64,000 bases of DNA, from NCBI RefSeq assembly GCF_036884845.1, contig NZ_CP145732.1:496001-560000 (forward strand), written 5' to 3'. Source of the stretch: Pseudomonas sp. MAG733B (lineage in GTDB: Bacteria > Pseudomonadota > Gammaproteobacteria > Pseudomonadales > Pseudomonadaceae). A program made the position numbers and the translations under genes. Shown piece after piece: positions 1 through 11,078 of the stretch (position 1 is the stretch's first letter; the number at the start of each line of letters is the position of its first letter). The notes under the pieces were generated by a model that saw only the letters and a list, made by a program, of their open reading frames with translations, did not search any database and was not told where the DNA came from.

Positions 1-3
1 CAT
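1..3 (-). CDS. atpF: Possible start codon of atpF (rest lies outside the window)
   Basis: The first three bases read ATG on the minus strand, 30 nt beyond the atpE stop. In every pseudomonad atp operon atpF (F0 subunit b) follows atpE, so this is probably its start codon. No coding sequence is available to confirm it. Confidence 0.4.
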
Positions 4-33
4 CACACCAAATTACCCGGAAGATCCGAGTAA

Positions 34-306
<273 letters not shown>

Positions 307-379
307 TTACGTCGTATGGTTTAGGTTTTTTTAATTTAAAGCGGTAAAACAAATCGTTTCAGATGCCCCGTCAGGAGCC

Positions 380-401
380 CCTTCCCGTTTTACCGGGAAG
401 G
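380..401 (-). other. Intercistronic hairpin between atpB and atpE
   Basis: CCTTCCCG and CGGGAAGG form a perfect 8-bp stem with a 6-nt loop in the 134-nt gap between atpB and atpE. No T-run follows on the minus strand, so it is more likely an RNA stability or processing element than a terminator. It would help to raise atpE expression relative to atpB; that is inference. Confidence 0.5.
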
Positions 402-425
402 ACATCAGACTAGTCGAGACTGGTC

Positions 426-1722
<1,297 letters not shown>

Positions 1723-1793
1723 TATTGCTCTCCAATGGTCGGCTGCCAGAATTCAATAACTTGGCATAATTTGTGCCGACAAAATGCGCGCAG

Positions 1794-1822
1794 AGTATAG
1801 GGGCGGTTCTGCCCCTATTCAA
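1794..1822 (-). promoter_or_regulatory. Sigma-70 promoter of the atp operon
   Basis: On the minus strand TTGAAT (1822-1817) and TATACT (1799-1794) are separated by exactly 17 nt. The 17-nt spacer itself is an inverted repeat, GGGGC-N6-GCCCC, so the whole promoter can form a hairpin. It reads towards atpI and is the only good promoter seen between parB and atpI. Confidence 0.75.
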
Positions 1823-1867
1823 CTGTCAGGTAGTGATTTCCGACTGCGCGCTACATGAGGAAATGTT

Positions 1868-2740
1868 TCAGCGAATATGTGCGAGTACGCCTTGAAGCTC
1901 ATCCAGGGAGTTGTAGCCAATCACCAACTGCCCTTTTCCCTTCTTACCGTGGCGGATCTGCACCGCAGAGCCTAGGCGCTCGGCCAGGCGCTGTTCCAGG
2001 CGGGCGATATCCGGGTCTGGTTTTGCGGGTTCGACAGGCTCCGGTTTGCCACTCAACCACTGGCGAACCAGTGCCTCAGTTTGGCGCACGGTCAGCCCGC
2101 GTGCGACAACATGTCGCGCCCCTTCAACCTGTTGATTGTCCGGCAAACCGAGCAAAGCACGGGCATGACCCATTTCCAGGTCGCCGTGGGACAACATGGT
2201 CTTGATGACTTCCGGCAAGGAGATCAGGCGCAGCAGGTTGGCCACGGTCACCCGGGATTTGCCCACCGCTTCGGCCACTTGTTGCTGGGTCAGCTGGAAT
2301 TCCTGCTGCAGACGCTGCAAGGCCACCGCTTCTTCGATCGGGTTGAGGTCTTCGCGCTGGATGTTCTCGATCAGCGCAATGGCAATGGCCGTTTCATCCG
2401 GCACATCGCGCACCATCGCAGGAATGGTTTCCTGCCCGGCCTGCTGACTGGCGCGCCAGCGGCGTTCACCGGCAATGATTTCAAAGCGGCCACCGCCAAT
2501 CGGGCGTACCACGATCGGTTGCATCACGCCTTGCGCCTTGATCGACAGTGCCAGCTCTTCGAGGGCCTGAGGATCCATATCGCGACGTGGCTGGTATTTG
2601 CCGCGCTGGAGCAAGTCCAGGGGCAAGTGTTGCAGCTCACGGTGATCGGCTTGCGCCGCCTGTTCTTCCAGCGAGCTGACGGTCGGACCACTCAGCAGTG
2701 CATCCAGTCCACGTCCGAGACCTCGTTTCTTGACGGCCAT
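1868..2740 (-). CDS. parB: Chromosome-partitioning protein ParB
   Basis: This 290-residue protein binds parS and spreads as a CTP-dependent clamp. The N-terminal MAVKKRGLGRGLDALL is the usual ParA-contact region. The CTP-binding box GERRWRAS is at about residue 97, followed by NIQREDLNPIEEA and the helix-turn-helix around QQVAEAVGKSRVTVANLLRL. The C-terminal 60 residues form the dimer domain. It sits 9 nt after parA and two matching parS sites lie in recF, 12 kb away. Confidence 0.97.
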   Translation of the reverse strand: MAVKKRGLGRGLDALLSGPTVSSLEEQAAQADHRELQHLPLDLLQRGKYQPRRDMDPQALEELALSIKAQGVMQPIVVRPIGGGRFEIIAGERRWRASQQAGQETIPAMVRDVPDETAIAIALIENIQREDLNPIEEAVALQRLQQEFQLTQQQVAEAVGKSRVTVANLLRLISLPEVIKTMLSHGDLEMGHARALLGLPDNQQVEGARHVVARGLTVRQTEALVRQWLSGKPEPVEPAKPDPDIARLEQRLAERLGSAVQIRHGKKGKGQLVIGYNSLDELQGVLAHIR

Positions 2741-2749
2741 GGGGATTCC

Positions 2750-3547
2750 TTAAGTTGTCTGAGCAGCGGCGATGCGTGAGTTTTTGCGCTGACGACGAAC
2801 CATTTCGCCCGCCAGAGCCAGATAGGCAACGGCGCCGCGCGATGCTTTGTCGTACGCCAGTGCCGGCATGCCGTAGCTAGGCGCTTCGGCCAGGCGGATA
2901 TTGCGTGGAATGACGGTGTCGTAGAGTTGCTCGCCGAAGTGTTCCTTGAGCTGGGCCGAGACATCGTTCATCAGGCTCAGGCGCGGATCGTACATCGTAC
3001 GCAGCAAGCCTTCGATCTTGAGGTTCGGGTTCAGCAATTCAGCGATACGCTTGATGTTATCCACAAGGTCGCTCAAGCCTTCGAGCGCGAAGTACTCGCA
3101 CTGCATGGGGATAATTACCCCGTCGGCGGCAACCAGTGCGTTCAACGTCAGCATCGACAGCGACGGTGGGCAGTCGATCAAAATGTAATCGTAGTTTTCA
3201 CGAATCGGCGCCAGCGCACTGCGCAGGCGGCTTTCCTTCATCTGCATTTCCAGCAGAACCACTTCCGCAGCCGTCAGGTCACGGTTGGCCGGCAACAACT
3301 GGTAACCACCATGCTCGGAGTAGTGCATGGCCTGGGCCAGGTCGCATTCACCGATCAACAGGTCGTAGACCGAGTTTTCCAGGCCGTGTTTATCCACACC
3401 GCTACCCATGGTGGCGTTGCCCTGTGGATCGAGATCGATCAACAACACCCGACGCTTGGTGGCGACGAGGGATGCTGCGAGGTTGATGCAGGTGGTGGTC
3501 TTGCCCACACCACCCTTTTGGTTCGCAATCGCGAATACCTTAGCCAT
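2750..3547 (-). CDS. parA: Chromosome-partitioning ATPase ParA (Soj)
   Basis: A 265-residue deviant-Walker ATPase that moves ParB-parS complexes along the nucleoid. The Walker A motif KGGVGKTT starts at about residue 10, and IDCPPSL supplies the later nucleotide-binding motif. I place the start at the ATG of MAKVFAIANQKGG; the reading frame runs 18 nt further upstream only to a TTG. It lies 18 nt after rsmG and 9 nt before parB, giving the common order rsmG-parA-parB. An exact DnaA 9-mer lies inside it at 3390. Confidence 0.97.
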   Translation of the reverse strand: MAKVFAIANQKGGVGKTTTCINLAASLVATKRRVLLIDLDPQGNATMGSGVDKHGLENSVYDLLIGECDLAQAMHYSEHGGYQLLPANRDLTAAEVVLLEMQMKESRLRSALAPIRENYDYILIDCPPSLSMLTLNALVAADGVIIPMQCEYFALEGLSDLVDNIKRIAELLNPNLKIEGLLRTMYDPRLSLMNDVSAQLKEHFGEQLYDTVIPRNIRLAEAPSYGMPALAYDKASRGAVAYLALAGEMVRRQRKNSRIAAAQTT

Positions 3548-3565
3548 TCTTGCTTGTGTTCCCAA

Positions 3566-4210
3566 TCATGCCGTGCGGCGCAGTATCAGCAGATGGCGTT
3601 GGCCTTGGCAACCGGGTACGGCCAGGGCGTGTTCGCTATCGAGGTGGAAGTCTGCCGGCAATGCTACCAGCTCATCGGCGGGATGAACGCCCTTCATTGC
3701 CAGCCAACGTGTATCGGTGTCGCCGAGGTGGCGAGTCCAGTTCGTGAAGTTTTCCATGCTGCTGAATGCCCGGGAGATAATCCCGTTGAACGGCTGCGCA
3801 GGCTGGAACGCTTCGACGCGACTGTGGATAACTTGCAGGTTATCCAGTTTGAGTTCGAGTTTGACCTGAGTCAGGAAGCGGGTTTTCTTGCCATTGCTGT
3901 CCAGACAGGTCACTTGCGACTCAGGAAACAGGATGGCCAGCGGGATGCCAGGCATGCCGCCGCCGCTGCCGACATCCAGCCAACGACCATTTTCGATGAA
4001 AGACATCACGCTCAGACTATCGAGCAAATGACGCGAGACCATTTCATCCGGATCACGAACCGCAGTCAGGTTGTAAGCCTTGTTCCATTTGATCAACAGG
4101 GCCAGATAGCCCAGCAGCTGCGCGTGCTGGGTTTCAGTCAGCGTGACACCAAGCTGGCGGGCACCTGTGGATAACTCTTCTGCGTGTTGCGAAGTGACCA
4201 ACGAACTCAA
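3566..4210 (-). CDS. rsmG: 16S rRNA (guanine-527-N7)-methyltransferase
   Basis: This 214-residue SAM-dependent enzyme methylates G527 of 16S rRNA; loss gives low-level streptomycin resistance in other bacteria. The SAM-binding glycine-rich loop [15 protein letters not shown] is at about residues 77-91. The start codon is TTG, which overlaps the mnmG stop as TTGA, with GGAG 8-9 nt upstream, so translation is probably coupled to mnmG. Two exact DnaA 9-mers lie within it (3823, 4166). Confidence 0.97.
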   Translation of the reverse strand: MSSLVTSQHAEELSTGARQLGVTLTETQHAQLLGYLALLIKWNKAYNLTAVRDPDEMVSRHLLDSLSVMSFIENGRWLDVGSGGGMPGIPLAILFPESQVTCLDSNGKKTRFLTQVKLELKLDNLQVIHSRVEAFQPAQPFNGIISRAFSSMENFTNWTRHLGDTDTRWLAMKGVHPADELVALPADFHLDSEHALAVPGCQGQRHLLILRRTA

Positions 4211-6108
4211 GCGCTTTGCTCCAACTGACGGCCCGCGCCGCGTTTTTTCAAATGAATCATCAACAGCGAAATGGCTGCCGGAGTAACACCCGGGATCCGT
4301 GACGCCTGGCCCAATGTCTCTGGACGGGTCGCACCGAGCTTGCTCTGGATCTCTTTGGAGAGTCCGGAAATGTTTGTGTAATCGATATCCACAGGCAGCT
4401 TCGTGTCTTCACTTGCGCGCAGACGAGCGATTTCATCCTGTTGACGATCGATGTAGCCGGCGTACTTGGTCTTGATTTCGACCTGTTCGGCGACCTGTGG
4501 ATCTTCTGCGCCCCCACCAGTCACGGCGATCAGACCAGCGTAGTCGATTTCCGGACGGCTCAAGAGGTTGAGCAGGTTGTATTCGTGGGTCAGCGGCGTG
4601 CCAAATTTTTCTGAAATCGCATCGCCTTGCTCAGTACCCGGGCGGACCCAGGTGCTTTTCAGGCGCTGTTCTTCCAGCTCGATGCTTTCGCGTTTTTTGC
4701 AGAAAGCCTCCCAGCGCGCATCATCCACCAGCCCCAGTTCGCGACCTTTCTCGGTCAAGCGCAGGTCGGCGTTGTCTTCGCGCAGGATCAAACGGTATTC
4801 AGCGCGGGAGGTGAACATCCGGTACGGCTCTTGGGTACCGAGAGTAATCAGGTCGTCGACCAACACCCCGATATACGCTTCATCGCGGCGCGGACACCAG
4901 GCGTCTTTGCCTTGTGCACGCAGTGCAGCGTTGGTTCCGGCCAGCAAACCCTGGGCGCCGGCCTCTTCGTAACCGGTGGTGCCGTTGATTTGCCCGGCGA
5001 AGAACAGACCGCCGATGACTTTGGTTTCCAGGCTGTATTTCAGGTCGCGCGGATCGAAATAGTCGTACTCGATCGCATAACCCGGACGCACGATGTGCGC
5101 GTTCTCCATGCCGCGGATCGATTGCACGATCTGCAATTGCACGTCGAACGGCAAGCTTGTGGATATCCCGTTCGGGTACAGCTCGTTAGTCGTCAAACCT
5201 TCCGGTTCGATGAAGACCTGGTGGCTTTCCTTGTCGGCAAAGCGATGAATCTTGTCTTCGATCGACGGGCAGTAACGCGGGCCGATGCCTTCGATCTCAC
5301 CGGCAGCGGAATACATCGGCGAACGGTCGAGGTTGGCGGCAATGATTTCGTGGGTGCGCGCATTCGTGTGGGTAATCCAGCAGCTGACTTGCTTCGGATG
5401 CTGCTCCTTGGAGCCCATGAACGACATGACCGGAATCGGCGTATCGCCCGCTTGCTCGGTCATCACCGAGAAATCCACAGACCGGGCGTCAATACGCGGC
5501 GGCGTACCGGTTTTCAGACGACCAACGCGCAGCGGCAGTTCACGCAGGCGGTGAGCCAGGGCGATCGACGGTGGATCACCGGCGCGACCGCCGGAAAAAT
5601 TCTGCAAACCAATGTGGATAAGTCCACCGAGGAACGTGCCGGTGGTCAACACCACGGAATCGGCGAGGAAACGCAGACCCATTTGCGTGACAACACCACG
5701 GACTTGTTCCTGCTCAACGATCAGATCGTCAGCGGCTTGTTGAAATATCCACAGGTTCGGCTGGTTTTCCAGGATTTCGCGGACAGCGGCCTTGTACAGA
5801 ACCCGGTCTGCCTGTGCGCGAGTTGCTCGCACGGCCGGGCCTTTGCGGCTGTTCAATACTCGAAACTGGATACCACCTTTATCGGTAGCGATGGCGATCG
5901 CACCGCCAAGGGCATCGATTTCCTTGACCAAGTGGCTTTTGCCGATCCCGCCAATGGCAGGGTTGCAACTCATGGCACCGAGGGTTTCCACGTTATGCGT
6001 CAGCAACAGGGTTTTGACCCCCATACGTGCTGAGGCCAGTGCTGCCTCGGTACCGGCATGACCGCCGCCGATGACGATCACTTCAAAACGGGAAGGGAAA
6101 TCCACCAC
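4207..6108 (-). CDS. mnmG: tRNA uridine-34 5-carboxymethylaminomethyl modification subunit MnmG (GidA)
   Basis: This 633-residue FAD enzyme forms a complex with MnmE and installs cmnm5 at wobble uridine 34. The FAD-binding motif [12 protein letters not shown] is at residues 13-24, [15 protein letters not shown] is near residue 47, and the GidA C-terminal domain recognises MnmE. Length is normal. It is the first gene after the upstream origin-like region, and rsmG overlaps its end. MnmE lies 0.5 kb away on the same strand, on the other side of that region. Confidence 0.98.
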   Translation of the reverse strand: MVDFPSRFEVIVIGGGHAGTEAALASARMGVKTLLLTHNVETLGAMSCNPAIGGIGKSHLVKEIDALGGAIAIATDKGGIQFRVLNSRKGPAVRATRAQADRVLYKAAVREILENQPNLWIFQQAADDLIVEQEQVRGVVTQMGLRFLADSVVLTTGTFLGGLIHIGLQNFSGGRAGDPPSIALAHRLRELPLRVGRLKTGTPPRIDARSVDFSVMTEQAGDTPIPVMSFMGSKEQHPKQVSCWITHTNARTHEIIAANLDRSPMYSAAGEIEGIGPRYCPSIEDKIHRFADKESHQVFIEPEGLTTNELYPNGISTSLPFDVQLQIVQSIRGMENAHIVRPGYAIEYDYFDPRDLKYSLETKVIGGLFFAGQINGTTGYEEAGAQGLLAGTNAALRAQGKDAWCPRRDEAYIGVLVDDLITLGTQEPYRMFTSRAEYRLILREDNADLRLTEKGRELGLVDDARWEAFCKKRESIELEEQRLKSTWVRPGTEQGDAISEKFGTPLTHEYNLLNLLSRPEIDYAGLIAVTGGGAEDPQVAEQVEIKTKYAGYIDRQQDEIARLRASEDTKLPVDIDYTNISGLSKEIQSKLGATRPETLGQASRIPGVTPAAISLLMIHLKKRGAGRQLEQSA

Positions 6109-6230
6109 GCACCTCGTGCCTGCTTAAGTAGGTAATTCAGGAATAGTTTGAGCTCAGGTTTTTGGACCTGGTCGACAAGTATAGGGACTTCGCCCTTCCT
6201 AAAGAACCCTTTGCACAAAATTTAACCAGC

Positions 6231-6519
6231 TGTGGAGAAGTCGGGGTTATAGAAATTAAAAAGAAAGAAATTTATTAAATCTTTGTTTTTATGTTTATTT
6301 CTACTGAGGCACCTTTCTGTGGATAGAACGCTGAAGGCCTTTATTTACAATATGTACAGAGATTCAAAACCCTGTGACCATGTGCCAATGAGGCCCTTGG
6401 ATAACCGGTTTAAGCCTGTGGATGAAAGAGGTGGTTATCCACAGAGGCAGTTATGTTCAGTTTTAAGACCCTGTTATCAACTGCCCTTAGCCACAGTTAT
6501 TCACAGGGCTTAATCCACA
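6231..6519. other. Second origin-like region (mnmG-mnmE intergenic)
   Basis: The 546-bp gap between mnmG and mnmE holds an A+T-rich tract at 6248-6300 followed by a row of DnaA boxes. One is exact (6435-6443); five differ by one base (6231-6239, 6318-6326, 6417-6425, 6497-6505, 6511-6519). This is the arrangement of an unwinding element beside a DnaA array. The region aligns colinearly with the oriC before dnaA (see findings). Two putative origins in these two places have, as I recall, been tested in P. aeruginosa. Confidence 0.75.
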
Positions 6520-6550
6520 GAAAAGCGCTACGGGAACAAAATCCGGACAC

Positions 6551-6586
6551 AAAAAAACGCCAGGCAGACAGAATCCGCATGGCGTT
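6551..6586 (-). terminator. Intrinsic terminator of mnmE
   Basis: On the minus strand ACGCCA and TGGCGT enclose a GC-rich loop and are followed by a run of seven T. A second, stronger stem (CAGACAGGC / GCCTGTCTG, 6614-6638) lies between this and the mnmE stop codon, so the pair probably ends the rpmH-mnmE transcript before the origin-like region. Confidence 0.7.
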
Positions 6587-6654
6587 CGAGTGCTGGTTTC
6601 AGAAAGAAAGAGGCAGACAGGCACGAACGGCCTGTCTGTGGAACTGCGGAAGGA

Positions 6655-8025
6655 CTATTTACCGATGCAGAAACTGGAGAAGATTCGCCCCAAAAGGTCA
6701 TCGGAGCTGAACGCACCGGTGATTTCCCCCAGCGATTGCTGTGCCTGTCGCAGATCCTCGGCCAACAGTTCGCCGGCTCCGGCCAGGGTCAGTTGGGCAC
6801 GGCCGTGTTCCAGGGAGTCGCTGGCATGGCGCAAGGCTTCCAGGTGACGCCTGCGTGCGCTGAAGCTGCTTTCGGACGTCTGTTCATAACCCATGCAGGC
6901 TTTCAGATGTTCGCGTAGTAGCTCAAGACCAACGCCGCCAGACTTCGCGCTCAGGCTGATGGTGACATGACTATCCTCGCTGACTTCCAGAGCAATGGCT
7001 TCACCCGTAAGGTCTGCCTTGTTGCGGATGAGCGTGACTTTGGCAGGATCTGGACGGGTTTCGAGGAATTCCGGCCACAAAGCAAACGGGTCAGCCGCTT
7101 CAGGAGCGGTGGCATCCACAACCAACAGTACGCGATCCGCTTCGCCGATGGCTTTCAACGCCCGCTCGACTCCGATTTTTTCCACATGATCATCGGTGTT
7201 ACGCAAGCCAGCGGTGTCGACGACGTGCAGTGGCATGCCGTCAATGTGGATATGTTCGCGCAGGACATCACGAGTTGTGCCGGCAATCTCGGTCACAATC
7301 GCCGCTTCCCGTCCGGCCAGCGTATTGAGCAAACTGGATTTGCCGGCATTCGGACGGCCGGCAATCACCACCGTCATGCCATCGCGCAACAAAGCGCCCT
7401 GCCCGGCTTCGCGCATGACAGTGGATAACTCATCACGAACCTTGTCGAGCATGCTGAGCACGTGGCCATCAGCGAGGAAGTCGATTTCTTCTTCCGGAAA
7501 GTCGATTGCGGCTTCGACATAAATCCGCAGACCGATCAGTTGCTCCGTGAGGTTATGCACACGTGTGGAAAATGCGCCTTGCAAGGAACGCAGTGCATTT
7601 CGGGCCGCCTGTGCAGAACTGGCTTCGATCAGGTCGGCGATGGCTTCGGCCTGGGCGAGGTCGAGCTTGTCATTGAGGAATGCACGTTCACTGAATTCAC
7701 CCGGTCGGGCGAGACGGCAACCCAGTCCAAGGCAACGTTGCAGCAACATATCCAGGACGATCGGGCCGCCATGACCCTGTAATTCCAATACATCTTCGCC
7801 GGTAAAGGAGTTCGGTCCGGGAAAATACAATGCGATGCCCTGATCGAGCACCTCGTCGTTTTCACCGAGGAACGGACCGTAGTGAGCGAAACGCGGCTTG
7901 AGTTCGCGACCACTGAAGGCCTTGGCCGCAACGCTGGCCAACGGCCCGGAAATACGAACGATGCCGACACCGCCGCGACCTTGAGCGGTGGCGACGGCGG
8001 CGATGGTTTCACGAGGAGCGCTCAT
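6655..8025 (-). CDS. mnmE: tRNA modification GTPase MnmE (TrmE)
   Basis: This 456-residue K+-activated GTPase is the partner of MnmG. It has the N-terminal folate-binding domain, a G domain with GRPNAGKSS (G1), VDTAG (G3) and NKAD (G4), and the diagnostic C-terminal FCIGK. I start at [13 protein letters not shown]; six further in-frame codons upstream are not part of the family. It is last in the set rpmH-rnpA-yidD-yidC-mnmE, separated from yidC by a hairpin that may lower read-through. Confidence 0.97.
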   Translation of the reverse strand: MSAPRETIAAVATAQGRGGVGIVRISGPLASVAAKAFSGRELKPRFAHYGPFLGENDEVLDQGIALYFPGPNSFTGEDVLELQGHGGPIVLDMLLQRCLGLGCRLARPGEFSERAFLNDKLDLAQAEAIADLIEASSAQAARNALRSLQGAFSTRVHNLTEQLIGLRIYVEAAIDFPEEEIDFLADGHVLSMLDKVRDELSTVMREAGQGALLRDGMTVVIAGRPNAGKSSLLNTLAGREAAIVTEIAGTTRDVLREHIHIDGMPLHVVDTAGLRNTDDHVEKIGVERALKAIGEADRVLLVVDATAPEAADPFALWPEFLETRPDPAKVTLIRNKADLTGEAIALEVSEDSHVTISLSAKSGGVGLELLREHLKACMGYEQTSESSFSARRRHLEALRHASDSLEHGRAQLTLAGAGELLAEDLRQAQQSLGEITGAFSSDDLLGRIFSSFCIGK

Positions 8026-8057
8026 AAACCGGTATCCATACAAAAGTGACAGATAGC

Positions 8058-8082
8058 AAAACGCCCCACTAGGGGGCGTTTT
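8058..8082 (-). terminator. Terminator or attenuator between yidC and mnmE
   Basis: AAAACGCCCC and GGGGCGTTTT form a 10-bp perfect stem with a 5-nt loop in the 79-nt gap between yidC and mnmE. The T residues are inside the stem and no further T-run follows on either strand, so termination may be partial. An exact DnaA 9-mer (8089-8097) sits beside it. Confidence 0.6.
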
Positions 8083-8104
8083 GAGTGGTTATCCACAGTG
8101 TAAA

Positions 8105-9784
8105 TCAGGCAGCTGCTTTGGTAGCCGCTTCGATCTTACGAGTGATGTACCACTGTTGTGCGATCGACAGGCAGTTGTTCACTACCCAGTACAGCACCAG
8201 ACCGGCCGGGAACCACAGGAAGAAGAAGGTGAAGATGATTGGCATCATTTTCATGACCTTCGCTTGCATCGGATCCGGAGGAGTCGGGTTCAGCTGCTGC
8301 TGGATGAACATGGTTGCGCCCATGATGATCGGCAGAATGAAGAACGGATCCTTGATCGACAGGTCAGTGATCCACAGCATGAACGGCGCTTGACGCATTT
8401 CAACGCTTTCCAGCAGAACCCAGTACAAGGACAGGAAAACCGGCATCTGCACGAGGATTGGCAAGCAACCACCCAGCGGATTGATCTTCTCTTTCTTGTA
8501 CAGCTCCATCATGGCTTGCGACATTTTCTGCCGGTCGTCGCCATGTTGCTCTTTCAGCGCGGCCAGTTTCGGTGCCACTGCACGCATGCGCGCCATGGAT
8601 TTGTAGCTGGCAGCCGACAGCGGGAAGAAGATCCCTTTGATCAGCATGGTCAGGAAGATGATCGACCAGCCCCAGTTACCCACAAGGGCGTGGATATGTT
8701 GCAACAACCAGAAGATCGGTTGAGCGATGAACCACAGAATGCCGTAGTCGACAGTCAGTTCCAGACCTGGGGACAACTCTTTCAGCACAGCTTGGCTTTT
8801 CGGACCGGCGTACAGAATCGCGCTGGTTTCAGCCTTGGCACCCGGTGCAACGGTCAACGAAGGACCGGTGTAACCGATGATGTAATTGCCTTTGCTGTCT
8901 TTACGGGTCTGGACGACATTGTTTTCGCCCTTTTCCGGAATCCATGCGGTCACGAAGTAGTGTTGCAGCCAGGCAACCCAACCACCGGTGACGGTTTCTT
9001 TCAGCGCGGCCTTGTCCATGTCCTTCATGGACACTTTCTTGTACGGCTCCGAACTTGTCCACAAGGCGGCGCCCAGGTAAGTCGCGGTGCCGGTCGCCGT
9101 GCTGGAAGAAGGATCGGAGCTGGCGTCACGCTTCAATTGCGCGAACATCGCACCGGACCAGGGCTGAGCGCTCTGGTTGTCGATCAAGTAGGAAACGGTT
9201 ACATCATACAAACCACGTTTCAGAGTGAAACGCTTGATGTAGTTGACGCCGTCCTTGCTGAACTTCAGGTCCACGACCAATTGGTCCTGACCGTCAGCCA
9301 GTTGATAAATCTTCTTCTCCGAGGAGTAAACCGGACGACCGGCAGGACTTGCGTCCGGGCCGTTGGTGCCGATCAAGCCACTCTGAGCCAGATAAGTGCG
9401 CTCGTTGCCATTGTCGAACAACTGGAACGGAATTTCCGGATGGTCTTGGCGACGTGGATACAGCGGCAGTTTCAGCTGTGCGACATCACCACCTTGTGGA
9501 TCGATGGCCAGATCGAGCACATCCGTTTTGATCTGGATGAGGTCGGTGCTCGCCGCTACCGGAGTTTCGGCAGGTGCGCTGGTATCGTTTGCGGCGTGTG
9601 GAATGTCGTCACTGACGGACGCTTTATTGCCAGTTGCCGTATCCGGGAGGCCCGGGGCGGTCGTACTGGAAGCAACATTCTGAGTCGGCAAGGCAGCCTG
9701 GCCATAGTCCTGGTTCCATTTAAGAACCATAACGTAGGACACGATTGCCAGGGCGACGATCAGGATCGTGCGTTTGATATCCAT
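8105..9784 (-). CDS. yidC: Membrane protein insertase YidC
   Basis: This 559-residue inner-membrane insertase places proteins such as F0 c subunit into the membrane, alone or with SecYEG. The first segment MDIKRTILIVALAIVSYVMV is the N-terminal anchor. A large periplasmic domain (about residues 60-340) follows. The C-terminal 60KD_IMP core begins near GNWGWSIIFLTMLIKGIF, which carries the conserved membrane Arg/Lys region, and contains LGGCLPILVQMPVFLSLY. The tail is basic (TRKIEAATKAAA). It starts 2 nt after yidD. Confidence 0.98.
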   Translation of the reverse strand: MDIKRTILIVALAIVSYVMVLKWNQDYGQAALPTQNVASSTTAPGLPDTATGNKASVSDDIPHAANDTSAPAETPVAASTDLIQIKTDVLDLAIDPQGGDVAQLKLPLYPRRQDHPEIPFQLFDNGNERTYLAQSGLIGTNGPDASPAGRPVYSSEKKIYQLADGQDQLVVDLKFSKDGVNYIKRFTLKRGLYDVTVSYLIDNQSAQPWSGAMFAQLKRDASSDPSSSTATGTATYLGAALWTSSEPYKKVSMKDMDKAALKETVTGGWVAWLQHYFVTAWIPEKGENNVVQTRKDSKGNYIIGYTGPSLTVAPGAKAETSAILYAGPKSQAVLKELSPGLELTVDYGILWFIAQPIFWLLQHIHALVGNWGWSIIFLTMLIKGIFFPLSAASYKSMARMRAVAPKLAALKEQHGDDRQKMSQAMMELYKKEKINPLGGCLPILVQMPVFLSLYWVLLESVEMRQAPFMLWITDLSIKDPFFILPIIMGATMFIQQQLNPTPPDPMQAKVMKMMPIIFTFFFLWFPAGLVLYWVVNNCLSIAQQWYITRKIEAATKAAA

Positions 9785-9786
9785 GA

Positions 9787-10032
9787 TTACTCGGCCATCG
9801 AAGAAGAACGGGAGGTAGGGATAGGTGGAACCGGGTCATAACCACCGGGATTCCACGGATGACAGCGACCTAAACGACGAAAGGTCAGCCAGCCACCGCG
9901 TAGAAGGCCATGATTTTCGATGGCTTCCAACGCGTAGCAGGAACAACTGGGGTAGAAACGACAGTGACTGGCCATCAGGGGACTAATGGCATAGCGGTAA
10001 AACTGGATCGGAACGAGTGCCAGTTTACGCAT
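9787..10032 (-). CDS. yidD: Membrane protein insertion efficiency factor YidD
   Basis: This 81-residue protein of the DUF37 family carries the conserved block [20 protein letters not shown] followed by [12 protein letters not shown]. It is membrane-associated and helps YidC-dependent insertion. It overlaps the end of rnpA by 8 nt and abuts yidC, the standard order. The C-terminal tail ([15 protein letters not shown]) is variable. Confidence 0.95.
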   Translation of the reverse strand: MRKLALVPIQFYRYAISPLMASHCRFYPSCSCYALEAIENHGLLRGGWLTFRRLGRCHPWNPGGYDPVPPIPTSRSSSMAE

Positions 10033-10426
10033 CAGGACTGTCTACCCCTACAGTTTCGGTTTTGACTGCTGGTACCGGCGTGCTGCGTGCCAGACGCTTC
10101 CAGAGTTTGCCGAAATGCTGAATCAATTCGGGGTTTTCTACGTCCCCCAAACCTTTGCGCGCGACGATAACAATGTCCCAGCCGACCAGTAAATCCTGGT
10201 TCAGGCGAAACGATTCGCGCATCAGACGTTTGAGGCGATTGCGCTCGACGGAGAGCTTTACGCTCTTTTTCCCGATAACCAACCCGAGACGGGGGTGATC
10301 AAGATCGTTGTTGCGCGCAAGGAGCAGGAGATTTTTCCCCGGAACCTTGCCGGTAGGGGAGTCAAAGACTGCCTTGAAATGCCGGGGGGTAAGCAGACGC
10401 TTTTCCCGACTGAAGTCCTGACTCAC
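10025..10426 (-). CDS. rnpA: Ribonuclease P protein component
   Basis: This is the basic 133-residue protein that assists the RNase P RNA in maturing tRNA 5' ends. The signature [16 protein letters not shown] is at about residues 54-69. I choose the GTG at 10426 (reading [17 protein letters not shown]), 16 nt after the rpmH stop; the open frame extends upstream only by overlapping rpmH in another frame. The GGAG sequence touches the GTG, an unusually short spacing, so translation may depend on coupling to rpmH. Confidence 0.93.
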   Translation of the reverse strand: MSQDFSREKRLLTPRHFKAVFDSPTGKVPGKNLLLLARNNDLDHPRLGLVIGKKSVKLSVERNRLKRLMRESFRLNQDLLVGWDIVIVARKGLGDVENPELIQHFGKLWKRLARSTPVPAVKTETVGVDSPDA

Positions 10427-10442
10427 CTCCAGTGCCGGCTTA

Positions 10443-10577
10443 TCAAACTGCCAGACGCGCACGACCTTTGGCGCGACGACGCGACAGAACGGCACGACCG
10501 TTCTTGGTAGCCATGCGAGCACGGAAACCGTGGGTACGAGCGCGTTTGATAGTGCTTGGTTGGAAAGTACGTTTCAT
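10443..10577 (-). CDS. rpmH: 50S ribosomal protein L34
   Basis: Reading the minus strand from the ATG at 10577 gives a 44-residue protein beginning [18 protein letters not shown] and ending KGRARLAV, which is L34 at its normal length. It is the first gene of the rpmH-rnpA-yidD-yidC-mnmE set and borders oriC. The promoter at 10639-10667 lies about 60-90 nt upstream. Confidence 0.98.
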   Translation of the reverse strand: MKRTFQPSTIKRARTHGFRARMATKNGRAVLSRRRAKGRARLAV

Positions 10578-10638
10578 TGTCGTGTTACCTGGTTCGTCCA
10601 CAACGGGCCGGAATGGCCCCCGTTTTAAGAGACCGGGG

Positions 10639-10667
10639 ATTCTAGAGAAAGCAAGCCTCTAGGTCAA
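10639..10667 (-). promoter_or_regulatory. Sigma-70 promoter of rpmH operon
   Basis: On the minus strand TTGACC (10667-10662) and TAGAAT (10644-10639) are separated by exactly 17 nt, close to consensus. It fires away from oriC and dnaA, into rpmH. Confidence 0.8.
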
Positions 10668-10730
10668 TTTCCAACCAACGTTTCCTTATAAATAGATCTC
10701 GGGACGGTTTGGCCGGGCACCGGTCATTCG

Positions 10731-11078
10731 CTAAATATAAAAATAAAGAAGGAAAGTATTTAAAGCTTTTCTGTAAAGCTTATAAAAGCTAGGGACGCGC
10801 TCCTCTGTGGATAAGTAGATCTAGGCCTTTGATTACGTGATGTACAGAGAATGACAACTACAGTGGAAAACCGTGTTAAGCCTGTGCTGCGCTGTCGGAA
10901 AACCTGTGTGTGAAAGGTCGGTTTATCCACAGGCAGGTTATCCACCGAGTTTCACCCCCAGTTGTGCAATGAGCTTAGCCACGGTTATCCACAGAGCTTA
11001 TGCACAGACCATTGGTCGTCTTTTTTGCGTATAAAACGTTGATTCTTCTTGGCCGATGAACCACCTACGTGTGGATAA
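10731..11078. other. oriC: Chromosomal replication origin oriC
   Basis: The 568-bp rpmH-dnaA gap contains an A+T-rich stretch (10731-10790) followed by DnaA boxes. Four are exact TTATCCACA in either orientation (10806-10814, 10923-10931, 10985-10993, 11070-11078) and two have one mismatch (10938-10946, 10998-11006). Gene direction switches here, minus on the left and plus on the right, as expected for a bidirectional origin. Known Pseudomonas origins map to this gap. Confidence 0.93.

Noticed and set aside
2927..4174. Plus-strand open frame of 415 codons across parA and rsmG
   Set aside because: It is antisense to two clear genes, has no family motifs and no ribosome site; a GC-rich genome gives many such shadows.
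8081..9841. Plus-strand open frame of 586 codons antisense to yidC
   Set aside because: The composition is rich in His, Gln and Arg as expected for the complement of a membrane gene; no domain is seen.
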